From Fodinibacter sp963730365 (lineage in GTDB: Bacteria; Actinomycetota; Actinomycetes; Actinomycetales; Dermatophilaceae), in NCBI GenBank assembly GCA_963730365.1, contig CAVSRM010000009.1, positions 66,742-130,741 of the forward strand: a stretch of 64,000 nt of DNA, read 5' to 3'. Position numbers and translations under genes: made by a program. Shown here one piece after another: positions 44,401 through 51,523 of the stretch (its first letter is position 1; every line of letters begins with the position of its first letter). The notes under the pieces were generated by a model. It was given only the letters and a program-made list of their open reading frames with translations. It was not told the origin of the DNA and made no database searches.

Positions 44401-44958
44401 TCCAGCGGGACGACGGAGGGGTACATCGTGCAGATCCCGCACCAGTGGGTGTGGGTCGACGGGCTCGGTGAACGGATCATCGACGTCGTCATCGCCGCTC
44501 CCCAGGATGTCGGTAGGTACGTGGAGCAGCCGCCGATCGATGTCCGGATCGACGGGTTCCTCGAGCGACGCTATGTCGAGTTGGTGGACGGAATCGAGCC
44601 CGGTGAGTTCTGCTCGCCCATCGGCGGGCTGACCGCGCGGTGCAAGGCCAAGCTGCCCGGTCGCGTGGAGATCCGCGGGGAGTCCGGAGGGGGAACGGTC
44701 TTCGTAAACGGAGACATCGACCCCGGGATCTCCGGTGCTCCGGTGCTGATCGTCGTGACCGGCGGCCCCGACGGCGATGTCGTGGTGGAGGAGGTCGTGA
44801 CGGGTGCAGGCGGGTCCTTCTGGTCGCAGTTCGACATCCACAATGTGATCGAGCGCAACCCCGAGCTGCACGGTCTGAACCTCGATGTGATCGCTGTCCT
44901 GGACCGCTCCGACCTCGTCGCCGGCGCACGATCGAACACCCTCCGCATCCGTTACTGA
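41500..44958 (+). CDS. Large modular zinc metalloprotease (propeller, IPT/TIG, zincin)
   Basis: 1152-aa protein. Residues 10-240 look like a beta-propeller (repeats such as ADLTITDDGSTAFVALRDGR and GLAAHSDGSLAYVSRPGEIL). An IPT/TIG domain follows at about 255-330 (VVTELSPRLGHGGDVLVLSG). The protease core has HETGH at 563-567, part of HExxH with the catalytic Glu, and a downstream FDIMGSHDGYHP (600-611) like the Met-turn of M6/metzincin proteases. The C-terminal 500 residues are beta-rich (for example LFVHVS-like strands absent; CxxL and Ig-like segments) and include an Asp-rich DRDRDGSFDQPND loop (calcium-type). No signal peptide is seen. GTG 41500 follows GGGAGG at 5 nt. Base composition is lower in GC than the preceding module. 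Confidence 0.8.
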   Translation: MVTGTTIADGLTATSGCHYNPIDQMIYVTEISGRVSGVGLDRSVREVTGELRGAADLTITDDGSTAFVALRDGRLFALDLTVPAAVPELVASDLGKPAQIAWIPGRRTVWAVQAGPSGTLVEITPATGDVSRLSDVLDNAVGLAAHSDGSLAYVSRPGEILEVDVANGTMSPFIGSLADAGRLTWTDDSESVLLHAEPGTRARVEQIDLAGATAVLFDAGDVEPAGISMVGDRVVVSGLREVMVYDLATVPPGPVVTELSPRLGHGGDVLVLSGSGFGDWATPVSVDVGGAPAIVLEHSEQRLRVLTHPETRDGSVIVTVGPDVVDAGLFALNDSPGYFDDGPPLVLADIATAPAPGEQGLPKAGGAVFVALVTPADLASPPATARSTIDDRWNGAGSSVSTYYDQASYSSCAVTGSLTAGWKTLSGNLLDYHWTSELKQKVDASGNRVYDASGHAVFETDAAGIPIPQKDDDGNIKSYDNFWNNQRLVAEAVQLYKTEIAAANPDMIAVTCYTGGKFTRAWGNMSAKTFTFSAAGLSINETLSKDTPYITVNEGADWGRLAHETGHNVIDPKFVAGAHLGEDIYGSNLIDAAEATAAPFDIMGSHDGYHPLFSGSNLENLGWLTDAHSANPNDENLSGQTNIGRVKWDRNPRSFEVELQAHGTTENTVQGRYHVLKIIVTPSLAYYVEVRQRPGTTALVFDPKLPLGSAANPNQGGVLVTRVLLDSVNNNHQTRFITTAHAPNVLRTGEVAVDPLRDLTITVVDDNVQAWPLICKVRVDWAQNLPDVPDGKFDLRIDPWDERYQTPDIWIDRDRDGSFDQPNDAQGRPMGSGDKPLVNAKNDFYCRIHNDGTDGASDVLVTFYSITPPGVGDNGSWAPIETATVASIAGGASFDASTVWVPQVGEHTCLQVAATHQLGEVTGGNNHAQENIAEFDLPSGSPVHPLTRPVAVRNPSSERQRIHLRARSSGTTEGYIVQIPHQWVWVDGLGERIIDVVIAAPQDVGRYVEQPPIDVRIDGFLERRYVELVDGIEPGEFCSPIGGLTARCKAKLPGRVEIRGESGGGTVFVNGDIDPGISGAPVLIVVTGGPDGDVVVEEVVTGAGGSFWSQFDIHNVIERNPELHGLNLDVIAVLDRSDLVAGARSNTLRIRY

Positions 44959-45448
44959 CACCTGCGCGAGAGCGTCGACGGGGCGCCTCTCTTGTGCTCG
45001 TACGCACCCGCCGATCCAGCGGCGGGTGCGAGGATGCGACCGGCAACGACCGGTTTGACTGGGTGGACGACCGGCTGACTGTCGAGTGTCGCGGTGGTCC
45101 GGGATCCGGATCGCGAGACGAGCCGGGGGAGACCACTTCCCCCTCCCCTCACATGTGTGTCTCTTCCCCCCTATGGGCTACTCGTTCGGGACGATCTCGG
45201 CACTACCGTCAGCCATGCCGAAGCAACGGGTTGCATCCCCGAACCGGTCCCGATTGCCAGACCGCGGCCACCGCTCAGGGCCACCAGGCACCCGCGCCGG
45301 CCACCATCGCGGCCTGGGCCGCGACCACGAGCACCCATCAGGCCTCCGATGGCAGGCAGATAGCCGCGTCCGATGTTGGCCGGCATCGCGACGGGCAGCC
45401 GAGGAGTCCGGACAGGGTCTCCACATGGGAAGGTGTCAGGCAGGCAGT
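44959..45448. other. Non-coding stretch after the metalloprotease
   Basis: 490 bp without a recognisable gene on either strand. Confidence 0.5.
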
Positions 45449-45452
45449 TCGC

Positions 45453-45513
45453 TTGCATTTTAGGAGTGATATGTATAGCGTCGCTTGCGAGATGCAGGTC
45501 ATTGATGGGGTGG
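45453..45513 (+). promoter_or_regulatory. Second copy of the HxlR-type control region
   Basis: CTTGCATTTTAGGAGTGAT and, after a 9-bp spacer, GTCGCTTGCGAGATGCAGGT match the control region of the hydrolase at 47771-47826 (read on the other strand) with the same spacing. It precedes a degenerate hydrolase-like frame. Confidence 0.65.
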
Positions 45514-45530
45514 CGCGAAAGGGACCGCTG

Positions 45531-45896
45531 ATGAGAATCGACCGCCGGGTGCAGCACGAGACGGGTGCGTCGCTGCTATTGAAGACGGCAGTCCTCGACG
45601 ACGACCACGTGGACGAATGTTCGGCGGCAGTGATCGAGCGATACCAGCGACGCACCGACGGCTCCTCGTTCGGTGGACTCCCCGGCTGGTGGACTTCGAC
45701 CGATGCCTGGTGGGTCCTTGTCCTGGACGACTCTCTGGCGGCGTTCGACGCGATGGGCAGGGGGCTGGCGCGACGGCTTCCGCGCTCGGAGCCCACCGGC
45801 ATCCCCGGCGCCGGGCACGCACCCTGCACGGACGAACCCGAGGCCTACGCCCACGCCGTCCGGACCTGGGTCCTGGCTCGGCACTTGCGGGTGTAG
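45531..45896 (+). pseudogene. Degenerate gene with alpha/beta-hydrolase C-terminus
   Basis: ATG 45531 opens 121 codons. The first 60 residues (RIDRRVQHETGASLLLKTAV) are not recognised. The last part, ARRLPRSEPTGIPGAGHAPC then TDEPEAYAHAVRTWVLA, is the C-terminal catalytic-His segment (GAGHAPCTDEP) of an alpha/beta hydrolase. The nucleophile region is missing. It therefore looks like a deletion remnant, although it is in one frame and could be expressed. Confidence 0.55.
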
Positions 45897-45948
45897 CGGT
45901 CTCGACGCGCCGCCCATCCAACTTTCGCGACCCCGAAGGAGCACAGAC

Positions 45949-46455
45949 ATGAACTACGTCATACTCGTCGCCCAGGTCACCATGGCCACCTTGGTCTACT
46001 CGCTGATCTACCTCTGGTACGTGGCGCCCAGGCTGTCGGTCCAGCCACTGCTGGTGGCGCTGCAGCCGTTGCTGCTGGTCCAGGCGTTCCGGTTCACCGG
46101 ACTGACGCTCGCAGTGGGAGGTCAGGTGGACCCCGAGGTGCCCTCGGACGTGCTGCTCCAGGCCGGGCTGGGTGACATGGCCACCGCCCTGCTGGCCTTA
46201 GCGGCCCTGGTCCTGGCGCGCCGGGGCTCGGGTGCCGCCGTCGCCGTCACGTGGGTTGTGACCGTTGTGGGTCTGCTCGACTTCGCAAACGTGGGGCGGA
46301 TCGTCGCCCAGACCGACCTTCTCAGCTACGACGTCGGCGCGATGTGGCTGGCCCTGATCTGGTACGTGCCCGTGGTCCTGATCTCACACCTGGCCATCAT
46401 CAGCATCCTCGTCCGCAAGGATGCGGGTGAAGGTTCCCTCACGATGTCCACATAA
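45949..46455 (+). CDS. Five-helix membrane protein, unknown
   Basis: 168-aa integral membrane protein. Helices: VILVAQVTMATLVYSLIYLW, LLVALQPLLLVQAFRFTGLT, ATALLALAALVLARRG, AVAVTWVVTVVGLLDFANVG and LALIWYVPVVLISHLAIISI. ATG 45949 has GAAGGAG 7 nt upstream. The C-terminus is short and charged. It is similar in style to small actinobacterial or proteobacterial membrane proteins of unknown function next to regulators. It is followed by a TetR remnant. Confidence 0.8.
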   Translation: MNYVILVAQVTMATLVYSLIYLWYVAPRLSVQPLLVALQPLLLVQAFRFTGLTLAVGGQVDPEVPSDVLLQAGLGDMATALLALAALVLARRGSGAAVAVTWVVTVVGLLDFANVGRIVAQTDLLSYDVGAMWLALIWYVPVVLISHLAIISILVRKDAGEGSLTMST

Positions 46456-46596
46456 CTGGAACCGAGGGCATGCTCGCCACACGCGAGAACGCCGACTTCC
46501 ACTTCCGGTGGGCCGAGGAAATCGACCCGAACCCGGCGTCGCCGAGACCTGCGGCATGCCGCCAACTGTCGACCTTCCGGGTCGCGGCAGGTCCGT

Positions 46597-46915
46597 GTGG
46601 TGAGGAGGCTGGTGTGGCTGGCCAGCGTCGATCGCGACGCGATGCGCGACGCCGAGACCGGGTCCCGGGTTCGTGACTACTTCGCCCGCATCGAGTCCGC
46701 CTACGCCACCGCCCTCGAGCGTGCCGTCGAGCGCGGCGAACTCGTGGCCGATGCGACCCAACAGCCGGCGACGGCCCGTGGACTATTCGTCGGCCACGTA
46801 ACGCTTGGGATGCCCGAGCCGGGGTCGACGAGTCGGTCCTCCTGGACATCGCCGCTCAGGCCGTGCCGACGATCGGTCGGGCTCGGGCGGGCGGGGCCTC
46901 AGCGTCGTCCTGATT
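46597..46915 (+). pseudogene. TetR-family regulator, C-terminal remnant
   Basis: Frame with LVWLASVDRDAMRDAETGSR, RDYFARIESAYATALERAVE and GELVADATQQPATARGLFVG, which is the ligand-binding domain of a TetR-type regulator, then a frameshift to VDESVLLDIAAQAVPTIGRA. The N-terminal helix-turn-helix is gone. It ends inside the 3' end of the convergent hydrolase gene. Confidence 0.72.
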
Positions 46916-47753
46916 CGACCTTGTCGGTCCAATCGAGGATGTGTTGCAGGTAGACCTCGGTGCCGTCTTCCCACGAGTAGTGCGCTGCGTCGGGGATGAC
47001 GGCGAACTCGCTGTTGGGAAGGAGTTCGCTGAGACGCTTGGAGTTGCTCATCGCGACGAAGGTGTCGTGTTCGCCGTGGAGCACCAGGACCGGGGTCTGG
47101 ATCGACGGGTAGGACTCCATCATGCGGGGCACGATGCCCGGGTAGCTGGCGAGGAAGCCCACCTGGCCGCGGAGTTTGCCCGGGCCGGTCGAGCCATCGC
47201 GGAAATCGTTCAGCACTGCCTTCGAGGGCCGCTCCTGGTGGAATCCGACGCGGTTCGCCGCGCCCGCGTAGAAGCGGCCACCCAGCTGTCGACCGAGTGA
47301 GCGCGTCGCCAGCCCGAACAGCCGGGAGTTGACCAGCAGCCGGAAGGTCAGTTCACCCTCGACCGGCGAGAGCGTCCCAGCGTCGCCGCCGACGACCGAT
47401 GCGATCCGCTCCGGGTGGTCAGCCACGAAACGCAGCACCGTAGGCGTCCCGATGTCTGGTCCGACGACGTGGGGACGCTCGAGGTCGAAGTAATCGAGGA
47501 TCTCGCCGAGGAACGCGGCGTGCTCATCGACCGTGATGACGTCCGAGGTTGCGTCCGACCCGCCATGGTTCGGCAGATCGACGGCGACGAGATCGAATCG
47601 CTCGGCGAGCCGGTCCCACATGTTCCGGTATGTCAGCACGCTCATCGGCTGCGGCGACGTCATCAACATCTGTGGTGCACCTGGCGTCCGCGCAGCAGCG
47701 AAGCGAAGGCGGTGGCCACCCACGATGGCGTGTTCGAACTGGGTCCGTTCCAC
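46899..47753 (-). CDS. Alpha/beta hydrolase with Asp nucleophile
   Basis: 284-aa hydrolase of the haloalkane dehalogenase/epoxide hydrolase branch. The elbow is VVGPDIGTPTVL, with Asp in the nucleophile position (GPDIG) rather than Ser. VDLPNHGGSDAT is the strand before the helical cap, VLHGEHDTFVAM holds the acid, and IPDAAHYSWEDGTEV the His. GTG 47753 has a strong AAGGAGG site. It is divergent from an HxlR regulator with only 84 bp between them, so it is very likely controlled by it. Asp nucleophile suggests action on a halide, ester or epoxide carbon. Confidence 0.88.
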   Translation of the reverse strand: MERTQFEHAIVGGHRLRFAAARTPGAPQMLMTSPQPMSVLTYRNMWDRLAERFDLVAVDLPNHGGSDATSDVITVDEHAAFLGEILDYFDLERPHVVGPDIGTPTVLRFVADHPERIASVVGGDAGTLSPVEGELTFRLLVNSRLFGLATRSLGRQLGGRFYAGAANRVGFHQERPSKAVLNDFRDGSTGPGKLRGQVGFLASYPGIVPRMMESYPSIQTPVLVLHGEHDTFVAMSNSKRLSELLPNSEFAVIPDAAHYSWEDGTEVYLQHILDWTDKVESGRR

Positions 47754-47770
47754 GACGGGCCCTCCTTTTG

Positions 47771-47831
47771 GAGTATGACTTGCAATATGCAATCGACTTT
47801 AGCGAGATCACTCCTGAAATGCAAGTAGGAT
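47771..47831. promoter_or_regulatory. Divergent operator/promoter of hydrolase and HxlR genes
   Basis: Contains ACTTGCA (47780 region) and its inverse TGCAAGT (near 47820) about 40 bp apart, with an inner pair around AATATGCAATCG. TAGGAT (47826-47831) is the -10 hexamer of the HxlR gene at leaderless spacing (6 nt) from GTG 47838. HxlR dimers typically bind such dyads. Confidence 0.6.
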
Positions 47832-47837
47832 GGAGTG

Positions 47838-48257
47838 GTGTCGTCAGCGCCCACGCCTGAGCTGCGGTCCTCGTGCCCGGTCGCTGCCTCCCTCGACGTC
47901 CTCGGGGACCGGTGGACGTTGGTCGTGCTCCGGGACCTGCTGATCGGCGGTCGCACCCATTTCGCCGACTTCGCCGCCGACGAGGCGATCGCGACGAACA
48001 CGCTCGCCGAGCGCCTGCAGCGACTGCGCGACAGCGGGATCGTGGACCGGGTGCGTGACCCGGCAGACGGCCGGCGCTGGATCTACGTGCCACGTCGTCC
48101 GGCGAGCGAGCTCATCCCGGTCCTGGTCGACCTGATGATCTGGGGGATCGCCAACACCGCCGTTCAGGTCCCCGCCGAGCAGGCCGCCGCCGCGCGGCAT
48201 CGAGATGCGCTGATCGCTCAGATCACCGAACAGGCAGAGTCCCGAATGGTCGACTGA
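47838..48257 (+). CDS. HxlR-family transcriptional regulator
   Basis: 139-aa winged-helix regulator. The hallmark N-terminal Cys is present in LRSSCPVAASLDVLGDRWTL, followed by VVLRDLLIGGRTHFADFAAD and IATNTLAERLQRLRDSGIVD (recognition helix), then the wing RDPADGRRWIYVPRRPASE. A C-terminal helix extends to 139. The Cys near position 12 is often redox- or electrophile-reactive in this family, which would fit control of a detoxifying hydrolase next door. GTG 47838 is chosen over GTG 47835 from the -10 spacing. Confidence 0.92.
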   Translation: MSSAPTPELRSSCPVAASLDVLGDRWTLVVLRDLLIGGRTHFADFAADEAIATNTLAERLQRLRDSGIVDRVRDPADGRRWIYVPRRPASELIPVLVDLMIWGIANTAVQVPAEQAAAARHRDALIAQITEQAESRMVD

Positions 48258-48480
48258 GGGTTGGTCTCGGCGGCATCCCCAGCCAGAGAGCGGCATGCGA
48301 TTCGCAGAGCTACGCGGGTCGACCCCGCGCTCGTCGGCAGTTCCGGTCGCACCTCTCCTACCTGAGACCTGCCCCACTTCGGCAGCCTGTCGACGCGGCC
48401 CAGCCGACGCTGTTAGGTGGTCCGCTGCCCTGTTTGGCGTCTGGCACGGGCCTGAACCACTCCGTCTGCGGCGGGCCCGG

Positions 48481-49005
48481 TCAGGGCAGCTTGCGGTTCG
48501 TGAACGCCCAATCAAGCCCGTCTTCACCCTCGTCATCCATTGCGATGTCGCGTAGCAGGCCAGCCTTCCGCGCCACGTTCTGACTGGCCCGGTTCCCCGG
48601 ACGCACACGCCCGAGGATCGTCTCGGTCGGCATCTCGGACGCCACCCACGACACCACCACGGACACCGCTTCGGTGGCCAGCCCCGCCCCCCACGCCTCC
48701 GGAGCAAGACGACACACCAGATTCAGCACACGGCTGCCGTGCACGGTCATCCGCTTGACGCCGACATAGCCGATGACGCGATCCGAACCAGACATCCGTA
48801 CACACCAGTAGCCGAACCCGTGCTCCTCCCAGTGGTGAACCCACCGGGCGACCAGTTCGACGGCCTCGCCCTCGTCCCTGAGAAGATCGGACGGGTTGTG
48901 CACAACCGTCCGCGGGTCACCGAGGACCGCGAACACTCCCGCCGCATCGGCCGGCACCGGCCGGTCCAAGCGCAGCCGGTCCGTCTCCAACACCGGGGGG
49001 ACCAC
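48481..49005 (-). CDS. GNAT-family N-acetyltransferase
   Basis: 174-aa acetyltransferase, RimJ/RimL-like. LETDRLRLDRPVPADAAGVF is the usual N-terminus; GYWCVRMSGSDRVIGYVGVK covers beta-strands 3-4; PEAWGAGLATEAVSVVVSWV contains the acetyl-CoA loop (Q/RxxGxG/A as AWGAGLA); RVRPGNRASQNVARKAGLLR is the conserved C-terminal helix. Acceptor unknown. A TTG 21 nt upstream is an alternative start; GTG 49005 was preferred because similarity begins there. It is the last of a run of small minus-strand genes but separated from them by 75 bp. Confidence 0.87.
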   Translation of the reverse strand: MVPPVLETDRLRLDRPVPADAAGVFAVLGDPRTVVHNPSDLLRDEGEAVELVARWVHHWEEHGFGYWCVRMSGSDRVIGYVGVKRMTVHGSRVLNLVCRLAPEAWGAGLATEAVSVVVSWVASEMPTETILGRVRPGNRASQNVARKAGLLRDIAMDDEGEDGLDWAFTNRKLP

Positions 49006-49080
49006 CAATCCATGGTCGCATCGCAAGCCCTGCCGACGACTGCCTCATTCCGCCGCGAGACGACCCCGTAGCGGTGCGGG

Positions 49081-49476
49081 CTACGAGCTCGCCTGCTCGG
49101 GCCATCCGCCGTAGGGCACGGTGAGGATCTCGAGGACGTGGTCGTCGGGGTCCAGCCAGTACAGCCCGCGTCCGCCGTCGTTGGTACTGATCTGTTGACC
49201 CACGCGCCGTGGGGGGTCGGCCCAGTACGAGATCCCGCGGTCGACTATTCGGCGGTGGACCTCGTCGAACGTGTCCTCGTCGACGAGGAACGCGTAGTGC
49301 TGGGGATGCACGGGTCCTTCCTCGAGGAAGTCCATGGAGACCTCGTTCGCCACTTGGACCACGGAGAACGGCCCGAATCTCGTCGGGGCCGGGAGCCCAA
49401 GGATGTCGGCGAGGAACGATGCCGAGGCCTGCCGGTCGCTGCAGTACACGATCGTGTGGTTGAGCTTCACCGGCAT
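49081..49476 (-). CDS. VOC-family (glyoxalase/bleomycin resistance) protein
   Basis: 131-aa protein with two beta-alpha-beta-beta-beta halves. Metal-site candidates are His7 in LNHTIVYCSD, His60-area HYAFLVDED, and Glu in DDHVLEILTVPYGG. GLPAPTRFGPFSVVQVANEV and RRVGQQISTNDGGRGLYWLD are typical strands. The ligand set His/His/Glu suggests a metal-dependent enzyme or metabolite-binding protein. ATG 49476 has GGGAGGAGG 6 nt upstream. No operon partner. Confidence 0.88.
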   Translation of the reverse strand: MPVKLNHTIVYCSDRQASASFLADILGLPAPTRFGPFSVVQVANEVSMDFLEEGPVHPQHYAFLVDEDTFDEVHRRIVDRGISYWADPPRRVGQQISTNDGGRGLYWLDPDDHVLEILTVPYGGWPEQASS

Positions 49477-49588
49477 CAGGGCCTCCTCCCTCGGATGCCT
49501 GCATGGTGCGTCCCGCCGGAGATGCCGCCGACGAACGCCCTTGAGCCAAGCGTAGATCGACTGACCGCTTCGAGCATGGCCCGTCGCT

Positions 49589-49609
49589 GCATACCGCCGC
49601 CAGTCGACC
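49589..49609. repeat. Dispersed intergenic repeat, family B
   Basis: GCATACCGCCGCCAGTCGAC plus C (21 nt) recurs identically at 54045-54065, and its last 16 nt recur at 53182-53197. All three lie between genes. Confidence 0.7.
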
Positions 49610-49651
49610 TACTGCAGGGCAGCATGCTCGTGGCTCAGGACGTCGCAGGTA

Positions 49652-50122
49652 TCAGCGACGTGAGTACAACTGCCTTGCCCGAGCCGCGGCGAGCAGGCCG
49701 ACGGCCGCGGTGACCAGCAGCAGGACGCCTGCCCAGAGGACTCCCCACGAGAGCAACCCGTTGGACGCGACGGTGCCGATGAGGTCACCGTCGAACAAGC
49801 CGGCCAGGACGCTGATCAGGCAGACGGCACTAAGGACCACAGCCGCGACCAGCCCGACGGGGGGACGCACGTTGCGCGCCGCCAACCAAGCCAGGACGAG
49901 CTGCACCACCCCCATGGGCAGCGGCACCGTCGAGTGGGTGTCAAAGCCCCACGCCTTGCCCCACGTCTCGGCACCCGAGGCGACCCCGATGAAGCCGCCG
50001 ATGACGTCGCAGACGACCAACACGAGCATGGAGACCAGGAGCGCTTGCCCGGAGGCCACCCGCGGCTTGGTCTGGAATCGAGTGAAGGCGCGAGACGTCT
50101 CCTGCTGCGGCTGATCAGCCAT
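49652..50122 (-). CDS. Four-helix membrane protein, unknown
   Basis: 156-aa membrane protein: ALLVSMLVLVVCDVIGGFIG, a helix after PLPMGVVQLVLAWLAARNVR, LVAAVVLSAVCLISVLAGLF and GVLWAGVLLLVTAAVGLLAA. The N-terminal 25 residues are polar and cytoplasmic. ATG 50122 has CATCCT 6 nt upstream in the leaderless position. No recognised family. Confidence 0.78.
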   Translation of the reverse strand: MADQPQQETSRAFTRFQTKPRVASGQALLVSMLVLVVCDVIGGFIGVASGAETWGKAWGFDTHSTVPLPMGVVQLVLAWLAARNVRPPVGLVAAVVLSAVCLISVLAGLFDGDLIGTVASNGLLSWGVLWAGVLLLVTAAVGLLAAARARQLYSRR

Positions 50123-50178
50123 GGACAAAGGATGGCACCATCCCGCCCAGCGGCATCAGGGGACGAATTTGACTTGAG

Positions 50179-50526
50179 TCACTGCGCTGCCTGCTTGGCG
50201 TCGTCGACGTCGCGGCCGTCAGTCGCCGCCTTGCTGGAGGCGCCAGGCGCTTCGACGGCATCCTCAATGGCTCCCGGATCGCCGTCGGCCAGGTCTGCGA
50301 CGACCATCATGTGCTTGGCGAAGCGGGTCGGGACGCTGAAAGTCTCAGGGAACTCCCTCAGGATCTCGTCCCGGTAGTCGAAGTCCGCCCGGATCGCCAC
50401 ATGGGCGTCGTCGAGTTGGCGAACGACCAGCCTCCCCTGATACCGCCACTGGGCGACCCCTGCCGTCTGCGTCTTTCGCACGCCCGTGAGGCCATCGGCC
50501 AAATCGGCGATATCCGAGATCTGCAC
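50179..50526 (-). CDS. MmcQ/YjbR-like small protein, altered C-terminus
   Basis: 115-aa cytoplasmic protein. SDIADLADGLTGVRKTQTAG, WRYQGRLVVRQLDDAHVAIR and FPETFSVPTRFAKHMMVVAD follow the YjbR-like double-wing pattern. GTG 50526 has AAGGAGG 9 nt upstream. After AIEDAVEA, the natural ending AWRLQQGGD with a stop is one frame over; in the present frame 25 unrelated residues follow. The core is complete, so the protein may still fold. Function unknown; these proteins are often stand-alone and DNA-binding-like in shape. Confidence 0.65.
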   Translation of the reverse strand: MQISDIADLADGLTGVRKTQTAGVAQWRYQGRLVVRQLDDAHVAIRADFDYRDEILREFPETFSVPTRFAKHMMVVADLADGDPGAIEDAVEAPGASSKAATDGRDVDDAKQAAQ

Positions 50527-50671
50527 GCTCAACCCCTCCTTCGCGGAGACCAACACAGGACGGTAGCCCTGCTGAGATCTGCTGCATACCGCCGCGTATC
50601 CGCGCGCGCCCCGACGGGTCACAGGCGTCGATCGAGGCCGGAACTCTGGCCCCCGGGGCCATGATGAACTC

Positions 50672-51067
50672 ATGACTACGTCGGTCAGAAACCTGCGCCT
50701 GACATTCGCCGAGTCAGTCTATGTACTGGTGGTCGCCGTTCTGGGGATCGTAGGATTCACCGCGGGCTCGGCACCCGTGATCCTGCTCGCGGCGTTGCTG
50801 TCACTCCCGTCGAGCGTCCTGGAGGTACCGATCTACTACGTCGCCTACGGTCTCCTCGGGATGGTTCCTGGAGCCAATCCGTCGAGCAGTACCGGGTCGG
50901 GCTCGTGCACGCTGAACGGCGACTGTGTCACCTCCACGACCGGCGAACTTGCGCCCTGGTTTGCGATCACGAGCGAGGCCATCGGGATCCTGGCGCTCGT
51001 CGCCGCGGCGCTGGTGAACGTCGCCCTCCTTCGGCGCCTCAACAATCGCCGCGCCGCGCGCGTCTAA
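50672..51067 (+). CDS. Small membrane protein, unknown
   Basis: 131-aa protein with three hydrophobic helices: FAESVYVLVVAVLGIVGFTA, a second at PVILLAALLSLPSSVLEVPI, and AITSEAIGILALVAAALVNV near the end. Between helices 2 and 3 is a Ser/Gly/Thr-rich loop with two Cys (GSGSCTLNGDCVTST) that could form a disulfide outside the cell. CATGAT lies 6 nt before ATG 50672. No family recognised. Confidence 0.75.
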   Translation: MTTSVRNLRLTFAESVYVLVVAVLGIVGFTAGSAPVILLAALLSLPSSVLEVPIYYVAYGLLGMVPGANPSSSTGSGSCTLNGDCVTSTTGELAPWFAITSEAIGILALVAAALVNVALLRRLNNRRAARV

Positions 51068-51523
51068 CCGCCGGCGCGCGACCCGAGAAGGCTTCACCGC
51101 GATCTGGCACCTGCCCCACTTCGCCGCGACGGGGCACCCGGGAGGGCGGGGGCGATCCCGTGCCAGCAGGTGGGGGCGAGCACCGGTGCCTCCTGGTATC
51201 GACGCACGCCTCTCCGTGGCGGCGCGCCCGTTGGCGGGGTGAGGCAACTCAGGAAACGAGACCACTACGTTGTACAGATGTGGCCTTGAGAAGTGCTCGT
51301 CTTTGGCATTGTGAGCCCCTCACATGCCACCCGACACTGTCAGGGGCTCAGCACACCACCCGGGGAAGTGAGTTGCAGTGCAGCATCGGTCAATGCCCTG
51401 AGCGGTGCTGTGGCGTCAATCGTGGTGTGCGATCGTGGGCCGGCTAGGCCGACCAGGATCTCGACTGTGGCGAGGCTGCTCGCGTCCTTCACGCGCAAAT
51501 CCAACCCGCTAGGAGTTTCACCA
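51068..51523. other. Non-coding stretch with an intergenic repeat
   Basis: 456 bp with no convincing gene. It includes a copy of the family C repeat at 51108-51128 and the promoter of the lipoprotein gene. Confidence 0.5.
51108..51128. repeat. Dispersed intergenic repeat, family C
   Basis: ACCTGCCCCACTTCGCCGCG occurs here, at 62397-62416 on the other strand, and (17 nt, one change) at 48367-48383. All are between genes. Confidence 0.65.

Noticed and set aside
48258..48480. Small plus-strand gene after HxlR
   Set aside because: The frame lacks a ribosome site and coding character and contains a dispersed repeat.
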